The notes under the pieces were generated by a model that was not told the origin of the DNA, did not search any database, and saw nothing but the letters and a program-made list of their open reading frames with translations. DNA of 64,000 nucleotides from Aquiflexum sp. TKW24L (GTDB lineage Bacteria > Bacteroidota > Bacteroidia > Cytophagales > Cyclobacteriaceae), in NCBI RefSeq assembly GCF_023502205.1, contig NZ_JAMFLG010000001.1, positions 248,001 to 312,000 on the forward strand, written 5' to 3'. Positions 22,901-29,808 of this stretch are shown here, one piece after another; position 1 is the stretch's first letter, and the number at the start of each line of letters is the position of its first letter. Position numbers and translations under genes: made by a program.

Positions 22901-25900
22901 TTTTTTCTTCAATGTCTCTTGACTCAATTATCAAGTCCACTACCTCAGGATAATACGACTTTAAAAGCGCAAACCATTCAACAGCCTTAGCTCCATTGAC
23001 TAAAATCACATATTCTTTTTGTTTTGAGAAATAAGCATTAAGCATTTCATCAACAAGCTGCCCCCCATCCTTTGGAAGTAAGACCTCAGACTCAATAATC
23101 TCTCCCTCGAATTGTGGTGGTCTTACTGCTGCCCACGAATGAAAATAAGTAGGTGATTCTTCATAGAGATGGATGGCACAAGTCTCTAGATTTCTTTGTC
23201 CTAGTTTTCCCATTTGGGTTCTCAATTCACGGGCAACGTCCTTTAATTCATGGGAAGAATGCATGGCCATCGCCTGGCTACGCACCCTCTCTAACGCAGC
23301 TTCAATCTGCGATTCCCTTGCCTGCGCTTCTGCCTTTTGAAGGTCTAGGAAGCGGGTATAGGTCTGTTGGAATACTTTTCCGAAGCGCATCAGAATCGCA
23401 TTCTCTTGGGCTGTATAGGGAGTCATTGAATAATGCTCAACATACAATCCTACATTGTCCAGCAATACGGTGGAGATGGCAAGTGCCGGTTTTCTGAAAA
23501 TGGCTTGCTGCGCTTCTTCCGTCAATTCCGGAATCCACTCGAATAGAACCTTGTAAAATTTGTTTTTTACTTCAAAGGGAAGCAGGTTGGCAAAGAAAGA
23601 TTCTTGCCTGGCTTTTGCTTCGAGGTAACTGTTCCAATGCGGCGAATCAAAATAGGGAAGGGTGATCTCCCTTGGCACCCCTTGTTGGAGGGTTGCCAGC
23701 CAGATATGCATGTCTTCCTTTTCCTTATAGTCCAGGATAAATCCGGCATGTTCGACATGGATATTCAAACCCAAAAATTGGTCGAACACCACCTGAATGA
23801 CTTCGTTGAGTTCTTCGGTATGGTGCATGGCCATGGTCCTTGCCCTTACCCGTTCCAGGGCCAATTCGATTTCTGCTTCCCTTGCTTGTCCTTCAGCTCT
23901 TACCAAATCCAGGTATCTTCGGTAGGTTTGTTCAAAAAGCGAACTGAATCGTTTTGTGATATGAATTAGATCGGGTTGAAATTCACGGGGACTGAAGGCA
24001 TAAAAAAATCCATGCTCGAAAATGAAACAGTGTTGGATTTCTTTTTTGGGTAATTTCTCTAACGGGATCTGAATTTTGTAGTCAGGAGCATTATTGAGCA
24101 TTTGGTAGTAATTCAGCAAATCCTCCCCTTCCAAAACATACTTGTGGAGGGGATTCTGCTCTTTCCAAGCCTTGCGGGCACTTTTCAGCAAAGGGTGCGA
24201 GGCCATATCGATGTTGCCGATATGCATGTTGACTTCCTCCCCATTTTTGCGGGCCGTCCAAAGCTGGTTGTTTTCGTTGTCATGATTCAGGATGCCGATC
24301 CCAAATCGGGTACCTTCATCCACTCCGAGGGCCGTGAGTTCAGAGAACATCTTGACGACACATTTCCCCACGTCCTCGCTGCTATGCATGGCCATGGTCT
24401 GAGCACGGACTCTTTCCAGTGCTGCCTCTATTTGTGCTTCTCTTGCTTGCGCTTCGGCTTTTTGAAGGTCCAGAAATCGAGTGTATGCTCTTTCAAATTC
24501 AATAGAAAACCGTTTTAGAATATTCTTTTCTTCTTCCGAAAGTTTACGGCGGATATTGATCCCAAAACAGCCATAGCGCATATAAGCTTCCGAATAATAA
24601 ATCCCTTCCGGGAAAAAGTCAGCTTTCAGTTTCGTGGCACCTGCCAATAGCTCTTGCCAAACTTCAAAAAACCCGGCAATATCCGAAGGAGGAATAAATT
24701 CTTCCAGGATCACATCAGGATGGGCCCAAGCGGCATAGCATGCCGCGGTATAGGGTTCGGTTTTGTCGAGGGGGTAGGTAACCTGCTTGCTTTGAAGGGT
24801 GTTTCCTCCTTTATTTTTTTCAGACCAACTGGCCCAAAATTGATGGGATTGACTGGCTTCATCCGGAAGCCAAACATAGGAGAATTCAGAAGGGATTCCC
24901 AAGAGGAGCAGCTGCTCATGAAATATATTTGAAATGGATTTGATTTCATCCGAATGCTGCATCAGCATACTTTGAGTACGGGTACGTTCCAATGACGCCT
25001 CAATCTGTGCTTCTCTTGCCTGTGCTTCGGCTTTTTGAAGGTCCAGAAATCGTTGATAAGCCTGATTGAAAGCCCCTGCGATTTTCAATACGATGGTTTT
25101 GGTATCCTCAGAGGGAGGGCTTACCAGATCGATAGCCAGCAGTCCATCCGTGATTCTGGTGCAAGCACTCCATTGATGGGTTAATATCCCCTTTGCTAAA
25201 GCTTCTTTAACAACGGTGGCCACTTCAGGATTAATTTCTTCTAACTCAAAAACAGCTCGCTCTAGTTTTTCAAGGGGGTAATCAGCAACCAAGTAGTTCA
25301 GGTCAGTTTGCTGGAAGATTTTAAAGGGGTATCCCATCATTTCATACTTTTTGAAATCGAATTGAAGGGTATAACTTTTCTGGTTTCCTATATTTCCCGG
25401 ACTTGAAAAATCCCACGCTTTCACCCATCCATCCTGATCGACCAGATAAAAAGTGACACCTGAAAGTCCTTGAATCTGAAGTGAGTTCAGTTGAGTCAGT
25501 ATTTCTTTGTTAACCTTATCCAGGTCATCTGGATGGTGCATCGCCATAGATTGGGCACGAACACGTTCCACTGCCACCTCAATCTGTGCTTCCCTCGCCT
25601 GCGCTTCTGCTTTTTGGATATCCCGAAACCGCTGGTAAGCGAGTGAAAACACCTGATGAAAACGCTTGAACAAAGTCAAAACATCCTCAGCCATTGGTTG
25701 GTACAAGGTGAGCCCAAGTCCGCCTTCTCCAATTGATAAAAAGCAATAATCTAATTCGGTGGCTTTATCCAAAAATGGATCGGGAAAATGGTTTTCTTCT
25801 TTTCGGTGTGCGCGAAATTCTTCGAGTTCACTACCGCTCAATCCGCCGATAAAATACCCGTCCCTTGAGGCCAGCATTTGCCTGACCATGCCATGTTCTA

Positions 25901-26630
25901 CAGGGCTTTTAAGGTATTCTGTTTTTTCTACGGCTGTTTTGTCATAAGGAGTAAAATATTGATAACAGAGGTACTGACCTATATTTTCGTCTATTATCGC
26001 AAGCTGAACATTTCGGATTTTATCCACTCCAAACTGTTGCAATTGATCGGAAATGATGCGGCAGACATCCAGCATATCCTCGGGTTTTTTCATACCCATC
26101 GCTACTGCACGCACTTTCTCAAGAGCCGCTTCGATCTCCAATTGAAGAGTCCTGCTTTTTACCGCTTCCAGCAGCTTGGCATTTTCTGCTTTTACAGCAT
26201 CAATTGAAAAAGCCTCGCCTTCCATTGCTTTCATATCAGGGTAGGAGCCATGTTGATGCAAGGCAATCCAGCCGGTATCGGTTTTCTCCAGAAGGGATGA
26301 CATTCGAAAAGGGCCATAAAATGTCCATTCTCCCTCTATTTTTACATAGAGATCTGTGAATTCATTCACCATCATGTATTCGCCATATGGGATCACCTCA
26401 ATCTCGCGATTGCGAATCTCGGCTGTCCCAAGCATCTGATCCAGAATCCTGTAGGTATAGTCAATAATTTCCTGCTTGCTATTCCAAATCTCTTCCTTAG
26501 TGCCTCCTATATTTCGATAATCATCCCGAAGAAAAGTGGCCCAGGTTTCAATATCACCTTTGAGATAGGTGGTCCAATAGGTATCAAGCCATTGAGCCAA
26601 TTCTTGTTTTAGCGCTGGTGTTACTTTCAT
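13968..26630 (-). CDS. Giant multi-module histidine kinase (4220 residues, 20 tandem sensor-like modules)
   Basis: Residues 1-140 form an NTF2/SnoaL-like domain (YWTTYLKGDIETW, NREIEVIPYGEYM). From about residue 160 to 3890 there are twenty modules of about 187 residues. Each starts with a coiled-coil linker of the type DLQKAEAQAREAQIEAALER, then VRSRTMAMxxSxEL, then an alpha/beta region that looks GAF-like by length and place, and ends in HGYLxFIT...RFxxVFxQTYTRF. The kinase core follows, with His3973 and the TKKGTEGTGLGLSITHDIVKAHGG lid. No signal peptide or membrane segment is seen, so the whole chain should be cytoplasmic. It starts in a 4-bp overlap with the NTF2-like stub. A palindrome at nt 14243-14261 lies in the ATPase loop. 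GAF identity of the modules is an inference; the kinase end is certain. Confidence 0.9.
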   Translation of the reverse strand: MKVTPALKQELAQWLDTYWTTYLKGDIETWATFLRDDYRNIGGTKEEIWNSKQEIIDYTYRILDQMLGTAEIRNREIEVIPYGEYMMVNEFTDLYVKIEGEWTFYGPFRMSSLLEKTDTGWIALHQHGSYPDMKAMEGEAFSIDAVKAENAKLLEAVKSRTLQLEIEAALEKVRAVAMGMKKPEDMLDVCRIISDQLQQFGVDKIRNVQLAIIDENIGQYLCYQYFTPYDKTAVEKTEYLKSPVEHGMVRQMLASRDGYFIGGLSGSELEEFRAHRKEENHFPDPFLDKATELDYCFLSIGEGGLGLTLYQPMAEDVLTLFKRFHQVFSLAYQRFRDIQKAEAQAREAQIEVAVERVRAQSMAMHHPDDLDKVNKEILTQLNSLQIQGLSGVTFYLVDQDGWVKAWDFSSPGNIGNQKSYTLQFDFKKYEMMGYPFKIFQQTDLNYLVADYPLEKLERAVFELEEINPEVATVVKEALAKGILTHQWSACTRITDGLLAIDLVSPPSEDTKTIVLKIAGAFNQAYQRFLDLQKAEAQAREAQIEASLERTRTQSMLMQHSDEIKSISNIFHEQLLLLGIPSEFSYVWLPDEASQSHQFWASWSEKNKGGNTLQSKQVTYPLDKTEPYTAACYAAWAHPDVILEEFIPPSDIAGFFEVWQELLAGATKLKADFFPEGIYYSEAYMRYGCFGINIRRKLSEEEKNILKRFSIEFERAYTRFLDLQKAEAQAREAQIEAALERVRAQTMAMHSSEDVGKCVVKMFSELTALGVDEGTRFGIGILNHDNENNQLWTARKNGEEVNMHIGNIDMASHPLLKSARKAWKEQNPLHKYVLEGEDLLNYYQMLNNAPDYKIQIPLEKLPKKEIQHCFIFEHGFFYAFSPREFQPDLIHITKRFSSLFEQTYRRYLDLVRAEGQAREAEIELALERVRARTMAMHHTEELNEVIQVVFDQFLGLNIHVEHAGFILDYKEKEDMHIWLATLQQGVPREITLPYFDSPHWNSYLEAKARQESFFANLLPFEVKNKFYKVLFEWIPELTEEAQQAIFRKPALAISTVLLDNVGLYVEHYSMTPYTAQENAILMRFGKVFQQTYTRFLDLQKAEAQARESQIEAALERVRSQAMAMHSSHELKDVARELRTQMGKLGQRNLETCAIHLYEESPTYFHSWAAVRPPQFEGEIIESEVLLPKDGGQLVDEMLNAYFSKQKEYVILVNGAKAVEWFALLKSYYPEVVDLIIESRDIEEKNREQENGFYFSFADFSGGSLVMVTYTTPDDESRSLLGRFANVFGIAYRRFSDLQKAEAQARESQIQLSLERIRAKAMAMLHSDELSDFLTVVFEQFDILNLGPVNCHLSLFDLDNNRITFRLTGLKGATLIATQEIDLDASPLWKQKLEDWKSGNFKDVDVLYTPFENLLEIAEIFKEILSKLPEDDLPLPEDYPNGQYAIDGYCKYGYLGYSASRPPSEEEKEITRRIANEFGNVYQRFLDLQKAEAQSKESQIQLALERVRARTMAMQHSDELAESAFVLFQQLQILGLVHERINIGVVKEESKTIDFWITEQGGNQINTRFTGRIDEPTTLSKMYHGWKNNQKLMVIDQTGEDLSNWLKYLKKEIGIPFDPAFIHNRRVQTVGFFSKGMLVLTTPEPLPDEHLQLLEKFAGVFDLTYTRFSDLKQAEAQAREAQIEAALERVRSKTMGMQRSEQLGETASLLFKQFDDLGINVWSSGFQIWNADDISSTAWMSSAGGEVQSTGLRLPHTEDPYFINIYKARRNPDRFFVMESKGKELEDTYRYMFNIPEWKKAFGDIEASGFPIPKYQITHSVYFTHGYLMLITHESYPEYWDIFKRFGKVFDQTYTRFLDLQRAEAQAREAQIEAALEKVRSRSLAMHKSSELNEVVKVLFEKTSELQVPSTAVGIQTFIEGSKDMMVFVCGDVGTGIVVNQYVLPYFDHPIVHDYLNAHNKKLESFVGSYSKKEKDSFYDVVLKLPELIELPTEVKTMICNSDFYEVTIVPAERSLIAVNDFQGNPLSESHVDILKRFAKVFDQTYTRFLDLQKAEAQAREAQIEAGLERVRSKSLAMHKTAELQSVIHTVHQELLNLYLSISGGSFIVINSEIDNEIHCWGSGGTAETSDEVHIPRFEKPFYTHLLERIKSGAGFFTEEYTREEKIEFFTFLFQHQPWSKLGAKEKKETLLAPGGYTRSCAVSKHTSIFIINHFGEKFSESENAILIRFGKVFEQTYARFLDLQKAEAQAREAQIELSLERIRSQVTAMQESSDLLDIVVTMRTEFVKLGHEAHYFWHMRWLPERYDKAMTSGDGTKIGMVMTLPRHIHGDIPLVADWEKTKEPTVVLAMEVETAVDYVHKMITLGDFEQVDPQAPTLDDIRHIGGLTFVMARTTHGEIGYSLPGVVTDPPKNAVDTLIRFAGVFDLAYKRFEDLKSAERQHREAQIQLALERVRARSLAMHRSEELADLSMELVKQVQTLGMESWFCAFNIYDDDPRGSVEWGSNGQGTFPKYRTPREGVFLRYFEAGQRGEILLVNEIGEDECPAHYEYLCSLPGVGEQLLQMKAAGIPFPTSQIDHVAFFKYGYVLFITYEPAPESYDIFKRFANVFEQSYTRFLDLQKAEAQAKEAQIETALERVRSRTMAMQSSAELGAVAAELFAQMNQLVTNLWTCGFVLCEKDRDEDEWWLSMDGDFTRGFFLPNVGDYAHATLYEGWLKSEAFRAVQLDGESLQQHYDWLMEIPVSRTIFEEMDAAGLSRPDWQKLHAAYFSKGYLVLITREFCGEEETFKRFAQVFDQTYTRFLDLQKAEAQTRESQIQLSLERIRAKAMSMQHSDELSDFLTVLFEQFEVLDLRPVNCILSLFDIENNRSTFRMTGKKGSTLIASQEIDLDASPVWKQKVENWKSGHPNDVDVLYIPYENLPEIAEIFKEILEKLPEDERPLPVDYPNGEYIIDGYCKYGYLGYAASGPPSEEEKEITRRIAHEFGNVYQRFLDLEKAEAQARESQIQLAMERVRARTMAMQHSSELGETSALLFQQIQNLGVPPWSCGFNIWEQGDTVFTSYMGSPDGAILDGFKIPLTEEATFIHFQESRDRGDKLFVDVLEGETLEAHYRYFLSLPEIKKAFEKRAQAGEHHPTFQINHLANFSHGNLLFITYEPCPEAHDIFIRFAQVFEQTYIRFLDLQKAEAQAREAQIENALEKVRSRTMAMQTSDELTDVAGLLFNQVSALGIKTWTTGFNVWSEDNNSYVDYLSLNGEIYGPNTVHTEKAEALKELSNARKSGVEFDVLYVEGEKIKQLYLAISGIDEKEYDIMVKDGLLPSQQYEHFVFGAKVSVMFITYEPVPEAHDIFKRLGKVFEQTYTRFLDLQRAEAQAREAKIETSLEKVRSRTMGMQSSEELPEVANLLFTEVRALGIHAWSCGYNILAEDKKTATCCMSSEGTIQTPFQLRLWGENSFDEMGEFVLSDHTMLVQELGDKALEEHYAHMKSFPDLKPTFDEIDRLGLSLPTYQINHLCKFTQGFILFITYEKVPESHAIFKRFTNVFDQTYTRFLDLKKAEAQAREAQIANALEKVRSRSLAMQSPDELIDVAQLLREEMGALGVEELETSSIYIQDESSRLTQCWFTIKNPDNPDKAITDQMTLDLQDTWVGRKMDEFVRSKAEQTSILMQGEQRIEWIRYCEEKSDLFGTSNFYGETIPDRTYHLYKFSNGYIGAAAPGEISTESWELLKRATAVFSFAYTRFRDLQMAQSSARAAMRQASLDRVRADISSMRNADDLGRITPLVFNELTTLGIPFIRCGVFIVHENRSNVEIYLSTPEGKSLAVMTLPFSANEMTSKSVEAWKKGEVYVQHWNQTDFINWGKSMQEQGYVKDLKTYQGAEAAPESLHLHFVPFAQGLLYVGSTISLSDEQIDLVKALAKSFAIAYARYEDFVKLEKAKAEVESAMSELKATQSQLVQQEKLASLGQLTAGIAHEIKNPLNFVNNFSEVSIELVEEALEEFEKREARDETLIRENLEDIKLNLQKVHQHGSRANGIVTSMLQHSRGGTGKKEATDLNALIQEYVNLSFHGMRAGKNPINVEIVLDLDPDLKEVSLIKEDFSRVIINLCNNAFDAMRSKTNSEFIPDSYRDHNSELYHPKLTVCTKAEKDIILIEVADNGPGIPDDIKDKILQPFFTTKKGTEGTGLGLSITHDIVKAHGGSLSIESNPNGTIFTISIPTNS

Positions 26631-27094
26631 CGGTTGTTGGTATTGATTGGTATTTGAATTATAAACTCACTTCCCTTTCCTTCTTCAGTCTCTCTAAGCC
26701 AAGTGGAAATCCTGATTTTTGAATAGAAATTCCAATCCTGCCTATCGGCAGGCAGGTCTGAGGCAACAAGTACATAGATTTTGCATTGTTCATTGACCAG
26801 CATCAGATTTTCCACCGGTAGGACATCAATCTGTCGGTTTCTCATTTCTGTTTTTCCGACTACTTCATGCATCTGGGCTTTAAAAAATTCTATTCCATCA
26901 TCTTTGGTATGGCAGACTTCAGATTCGGAACTCCCTATCATTTCAAAAGTATCCCCCAAAGTTGATTCAAAAGCTTCCAAGTCTCCTTTTAAATAACTGT
27001 CCCAGTACAACTCATAGACCTTCAAGGCTCCGGATTCCCGGCTATTATTGTATTTCTTCATATTGGGTTTTTGGGTAATATAAAGCCTCGACAA
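26627..27094 (-). pseudogene. NTF2-like domain stub with a histidine kinase tail (probable remnant)
   Basis: A 155-residue frame whose first about 130 residues parallel the N-terminal domain of the giant kinase (YWDSYLKGDLEAF against YWTTYLKGDIETW; KTEMRNRQIDVLP against TAEIRNREIEVIP). Its last residues, EEGKGSEFIIQIPI, are instead the terminal strand of a histidine kinase ATPase domain (compare KEGKGSEFIII at nt 6320-6350). The simplest reading is that a second kinase of the giant type lost everything between its head and tail. A palindrome at nt 26736-26756 (CCTGCC...GGCAGG) is read in frame as LPADRQ. The frame is intact and may still yield a small NTF2-like protein. It overlaps the giant gene by 4 bp. 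Confidence 0.7.
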
Positions 27095-27174
27095 AGGTCA
27101 ATTATTTACCATTTGTCGATTGGTATGCTGACTTTTAATAAAAAGATGGGAAACTTTCTATTAGGTATTCTTTT

Positions 27175-27564
27175 TTACTTAGGTGCTGACAATATTTCCA
27201 TCAATTCCGCTTTAAGTGAATCAAAATCTACGGGTTTGGTAAAAAATTCCTTAGCCCCTGAATTCATGGCGCGGTCATGGTTTTCACTATCACCATAGGC
27301 CGATATCATGCTGACCTGAATCTGGGGAAATTCCTTCTTAACACAATCCAAAAGCTCCAACCCTGTCATGCCGGGCATATTGATATCCGAGAAAATATAC
27401 ATGACCTCCGGTGGCTGATGGCTTCTCAAAACTTCTAATGCCTGCTTTCCCGAAAAGGCGAATTCAAGCTCAAACAATCCCTCACGGACCTCTTTGCGGA
27501 GTTTTTGGCGGAACAAAATCTCCACATCTTTTTCATCATCTACGATTAAAAATTTCATTGGCAT
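27175..27564 (-). CDS. Stand-alone receiver (CheY-like) response regulator
   Basis: A 129-residue single receiver domain with no output domain. The acidic pair is Asp9-Asp10, the phosphorylation site Asp60 (FSDINMPGMTG), the switch residue Ser88 and the conserved Lys110 (FFTKPV). It is the first gene of the kinase operon, 80 bp before the NTF2-like stub, and is the obvious phosphate acceptor for the downstream kinases, although no direct pairing can be read from sequence. Without a DNA-binding domain it probably acts through protein contacts. The start MPMKFLIVDDE could also be the second Met, two codons later. Confidence 0.92.
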   Translation of the reverse strand: MPMKFLIVDDEKDVEILFRQKLRKEVREGLFELEFAFSGKQALEVLRSHQPPEVMYIFSDINMPGMTGLELLDCVKKEFPQIQVSMISAYGDSENHDRAMNSGAKEFFTKPVDFDSLKAELMEILSAPK

Positions 27565-27619
27565 AATTGGTTAGATTTAATTTTACTTTCGTTTGTACTC
27601 CAAATTTTTACTTTTGTAA

Positions 27620-27649
27620 TTACCTATTGAATATCATTATTTTAGGTAA
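27620..27649. promoter_or_regulatory. Inverted repeat TTACCTA...TAGGTAA upstream of the receiver gene
   Basis: Arms TTACCTA (27620-27626) and TAGGTAA (27643-27649) are perfect inverted copies separated by 16 bases, centred about 70 bp upstream of the receiver start. Related TAGGT/ACCTA strings recur nearby (around 27705 and 27733). It could be an operator for the kinase operon, but in such AT-rich DNA chance is possible. Confidence 0.35.
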
Positions 27650-27835
27650 AAATTCCTAATATCCCAGTACTTTCGTGATCTCCTTTTTACTACTAAACAA
27701 TTATTAGGTTTAGGGAATTTCCGATTGTTAAATACCTATATTTTGATTTTTGCCATTTAGCCATAAGCTTGTTTTTCCTAAACCAATTCGGTAATATTTC
27801 AAATTAAAAAATTATGGGGAAATCAAATCAAAATC

Positions 27836-27864
27836 AGGACGAACAGGTGGTTTTATTGTCCCAA
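27836..27864. promoter_or_regulatory. GGACGAA...TTTATTGTCC motif, copy 1
   Basis: Reads AGGACGAA, then TTTTATTGTCCCAA after a 7-base spacer. It is one of six copies in the window. It lies about 270 bp upstream of the receiver gene and just beyond the 3' end of the secreted NTF2-like gene, so the signalling operon is its likely target. The outer GGAC and GTCC make an inverted repeat. Confidence 0.5.
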
Positions 27865-28005
27865 AGCATCCAAATATTTCCCCAAGTAAAAACACCCTCC
27901 CATTGATTCACTTTTTAGTAATTTGGTTGATGGGCTAAAAAAATGGCATTTGGAATATGAATTCCAAATGCCTTTAAGTTCAATAAAAATTTAATCGGGT
28001 TAAAA

Positions 28006-28530
28006 TCAATTGGAAGGTGGCTTCACTTCAAAACCCTGAGTTTCCATAATATTCCACATGTCATACCAATAGCGCATAAATACAATCTTACCATTCTCTA
28101 CCCTTCCGGCCGTATGGTAAGGAACTGGAATGGTTTTACCTGTTTTTTTATCTTGGATGGTATTGGTGCCCCATGACAAAACCCATTCACCTTCGTTCCA
28201 ATTGTTGGTGACTTTGACAGGCAGATAAAGTTCGCTTGTAAGTGTGTGTTTGTATTGGTTGGTGCTAGTGGTGAAATACTCCCTATGCTGAGTTACTGTA
28301 AGGGAGTCTAAGCCCCCGCCCAAACCATAAATCATCGCACCAGGTGCCAATTGGGCATTCATGGCTGCTACATCCCCGGCCTGAAGTGCCTTGGTGTATT
28401 TTTGTACCACCTCTAAGGCTTTTGCCGCATTGGGAAATTCCAAAGTTGTAACTGGATCCTGTGCGTTTGAAATCAAAGGCATCAGCATCATTAACAATAC
28501 CAAAGCCATACTTGCTTTTAAAATTTTCAT
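28006..28530 (-). CDS. Secreted NTF2-like (SnoaL/DUF4440-type) protein
   Basis: A 174-residue protein with a signal peptide (MKILKASMALVLLMMLMPLISNAQ) and a single NTF2-like fold (VVQKYTKALQAGDVAAMNAQLAPGAMIYGLG, then paired strands ending VENGKIVFMRYWYDMW). Proteins of this fold bind small hydrophobic ligands or are catalytic, but the active-site residues are not conserved enough to say which. It is monocistronic by spacing. The GGACGAA motif copy 2 lies 88 bp upstream of its start. It is one of five free NTF2-like frames in the window, besides the head of the giant kinase. Confidence 0.82.
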   Translation of the reverse strand: MKILKASMALVLLMMLMPLISNAQDPVTTLEFPNAAKALEVVQKYTKALQAGDVAAMNAQLAPGAMIYGLGGGLDSLTVTQHREYFTTSTNQYKHTLTSELYLPVKVTNNWNEGEWVLSWGTNTIQDKKTGKTIPVPYHTAGRVENGKIVFMRYWYDMWNIMETQGFEVKPPSN

Positions 28531-28617
28531 AAAAAGATTGATTAGATTGGTTATTTGGAATCACTTTTAATCCCATTCACTAATTAACTGATAATTAAAA
28601 GATACTAAAAACAAAGT

Positions 28618-28646
28618 AGGACGAACGACCTGTTTTACTGTCCCAA
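28618..28646. promoter_or_regulatory. GGACGAA...TTTACTGTCC motif, copy 2
   Basis: AGGACGAA followed by TTTTACTGTCCCAA, in the 282-bp gap upstream of the secreted NTF2-like gene and 88 bp from its ATG. The layout matches copy 1 apart from the variable spacer. Nothing else was recognised in this gap. Confidence 0.55.
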
Positions 28647-28812
28647 CGTACGGAAATAGTTTTCAGAGCCCATCTAAAAAAGTTATCCGCTTTTTTGCTA
28701 ATAATGAATTATCATAGGTCAAATGTGCCTGAAGACCGATTCAACGGGCATTGAAAGCATTCACCAAATCAAAAAATGGAATTAAGGCAAATCAAAAAAA
28801 TACAGAAAATCA

Positions 28813-29592
28813 TCAGCCACCAAAACCCTGAACCAAAAAATCCGGGTTCAGCAAATTAGGCTTGTTGTAGGTTAGGGAAGTCTGTCCTTTCATCGTCAAA
28901 ACCTTCCCTCCCATTGCCATGACCACTGCGTGCGCTGCGGCTGTATCCCATTCCATCGTTGGACCAAACCGAGGATAAAGTTGGGCCTTATTTTCCGCTA
29001 TGAGCATAAATTTCAAAGAGGAACCCATACTGACTACTTCCGCATCAGGGTATTTTGCGATGAAATCGGCTGTTTCCGGATTCATATGGGACCTGCTCGC
29101 AACAATGGTTTTGATGGTGGCACCGGTCACCTCATCCAATTTTATTGGTTCTTCTCTTCCTTCTTGCTTCCACGCTCCGATTTCGCCGTTTCCCCAATAG
29201 ATGCAATCCAATACCGGGGCATAAACTACGCCTATGATCGGCTCTCCCTGATGTATCAATGCGATATTGATGGTAAACTCACCATTCCTTTTGACAAATT
29301 CCTTGGTTCCATCAAGTGGATCTAACAACCAAAAATATTCCCAATCTTTTCTGATTTCATAGGGTACTGAACTTCCTTCTTCAGACAATATCGGCAAACC
29401 AGTTTGGTCCAAATGGTAAACGATTTCATCGTGCGCCTCCTGATCTGCCAAAGTCAATGGTGAGTTGTCCTCTTTTGATGTCAATCCGATTTGACCTGAA
29501 TGATAAACATTTAAAATTCTCTCCCCTGCTTTCTGTGCTGCTGTTTTTGCCAATTGGGTCAAAACTGAAACAGATATATTTTGCTTACTCAT
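28813..29592 (-). CDS. cysQ: 3'(2'),5'-bisphosphate nucleotidase
   Basis: A 259-residue member of the inositol monophosphatase-like family that hydrolyses 3'-phosphoadenosine 5'-phosphate to AMP and phosphate in the cytoplasm, clearing the by-product of sulfate assimilation. The metal-binding signatures are present: Glu71-Glu72-Gly73 (LSEEGSS), Asp91-Pro-Leu-Asp94-Gly-Thr (LLDPLDGTKEF) and Trp215-Asp216 (EWDTAAAHAVV). Length and motif spacing match CysQ rather than inositol monophosphatase or fructose bisphosphatase. It appears to be transcribed alone, divergently from the amine oxidase. Confidence 0.92.
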   Translation of the reverse strand: MSKQNISVSVLTQLAKTAAQKAGERILNVYHSGQIGLTSKEDNSPLTLADQEAHDEIVYHLDQTGLPILSEEGSSVPYEIRKDWEYFWLLDPLDGTKEFVKRNGEFTINIALIHQGEPIIGVVYAPVLDCIYWGNGEIGAWKQEGREEPIKLDEVTGATIKTIVASRSHMNPETADFIAKYPDAEVVSMGSSLKFMLIAENKAQLYPRFGPTMEWDTAAAHAVVMAMGGKVLTMKGQTSLTYNKPNLLNPDFLVQGFGG

Positions 29593-29659
29593 GAGTGATA
29601 ATGTTACTGAAAATTTTTAAAAGAATAGATTTATGTCTTTCTAACTGCTAGGTTGAATG

Positions 29660-29740
29660 GTTGACGGCTAGGTTTGGGACCTGAATCAAGATGATTATTA
29701 TGGAAAGGTCGTTTCCCACACTGGCGACATTACTGAGTAA
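29660..29740 (+). pseudogene. Relic of a class C beta-lactamase-like serine hydrolase
   Basis: Read in one frame this stretch gives WDLNQDDYYGKVVSHTGD and then a stop. The intact serine hydrolase of this window has WDLSQDEYFGKIVSHTGD at nt 40324-40378. Nucleotide similarity extends slightly to the left (ACGGCTAGG against ACGGCTACG) with an in-frame stop, and is lost on both sides. The fragment contains the HTG active-site triad of a second, now destroyed, gene copy. Confidence 0.75.
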
Positions 29741-29808
29741 AATGAGTTAGTGTTAAAATAACTGTCAGTTTTCTAACCTCCTGAATATTATCCAAAGTAA
29801 CTCAAACA

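Larger units (their letters stand above)
27565..28005. other. Intergenic region ahead of the signalling operon
   Basis: About 440 bp without a convincing gene. It should hold the promoter of the minus-strand kinase operon and the 3' end of the secreted NTF2-like gene. It contains the dyad at 27620-27649 and one copy of the GGACGAA...TTGTCC motif at 27836-27864. The stretch is very AT-rich. I see no clean match to the Bacteroidota -33/-7 promoter pair. Confidence 0.6.

Noticed and set aside
15522-24932. Many plus-strand frames of 60-170 codons opposite the giant kinase
   Set aside because: They recur at the same place in each module, with similar products from the complement of the linker, and are composition shadows of the minus-strand repeats.
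27175-27564. DNA-binding response regulator
   Set aside because: The protein ends right after the receiver domain; there is no room for a helix-turn-helix or LytTR output domain.
28283-28576. Alternative 97-residue minus-strand gene over the NTF2-like gene
   Set aside because: It overlaps the well-supported secreted protein in another frame and lacks any family pattern.
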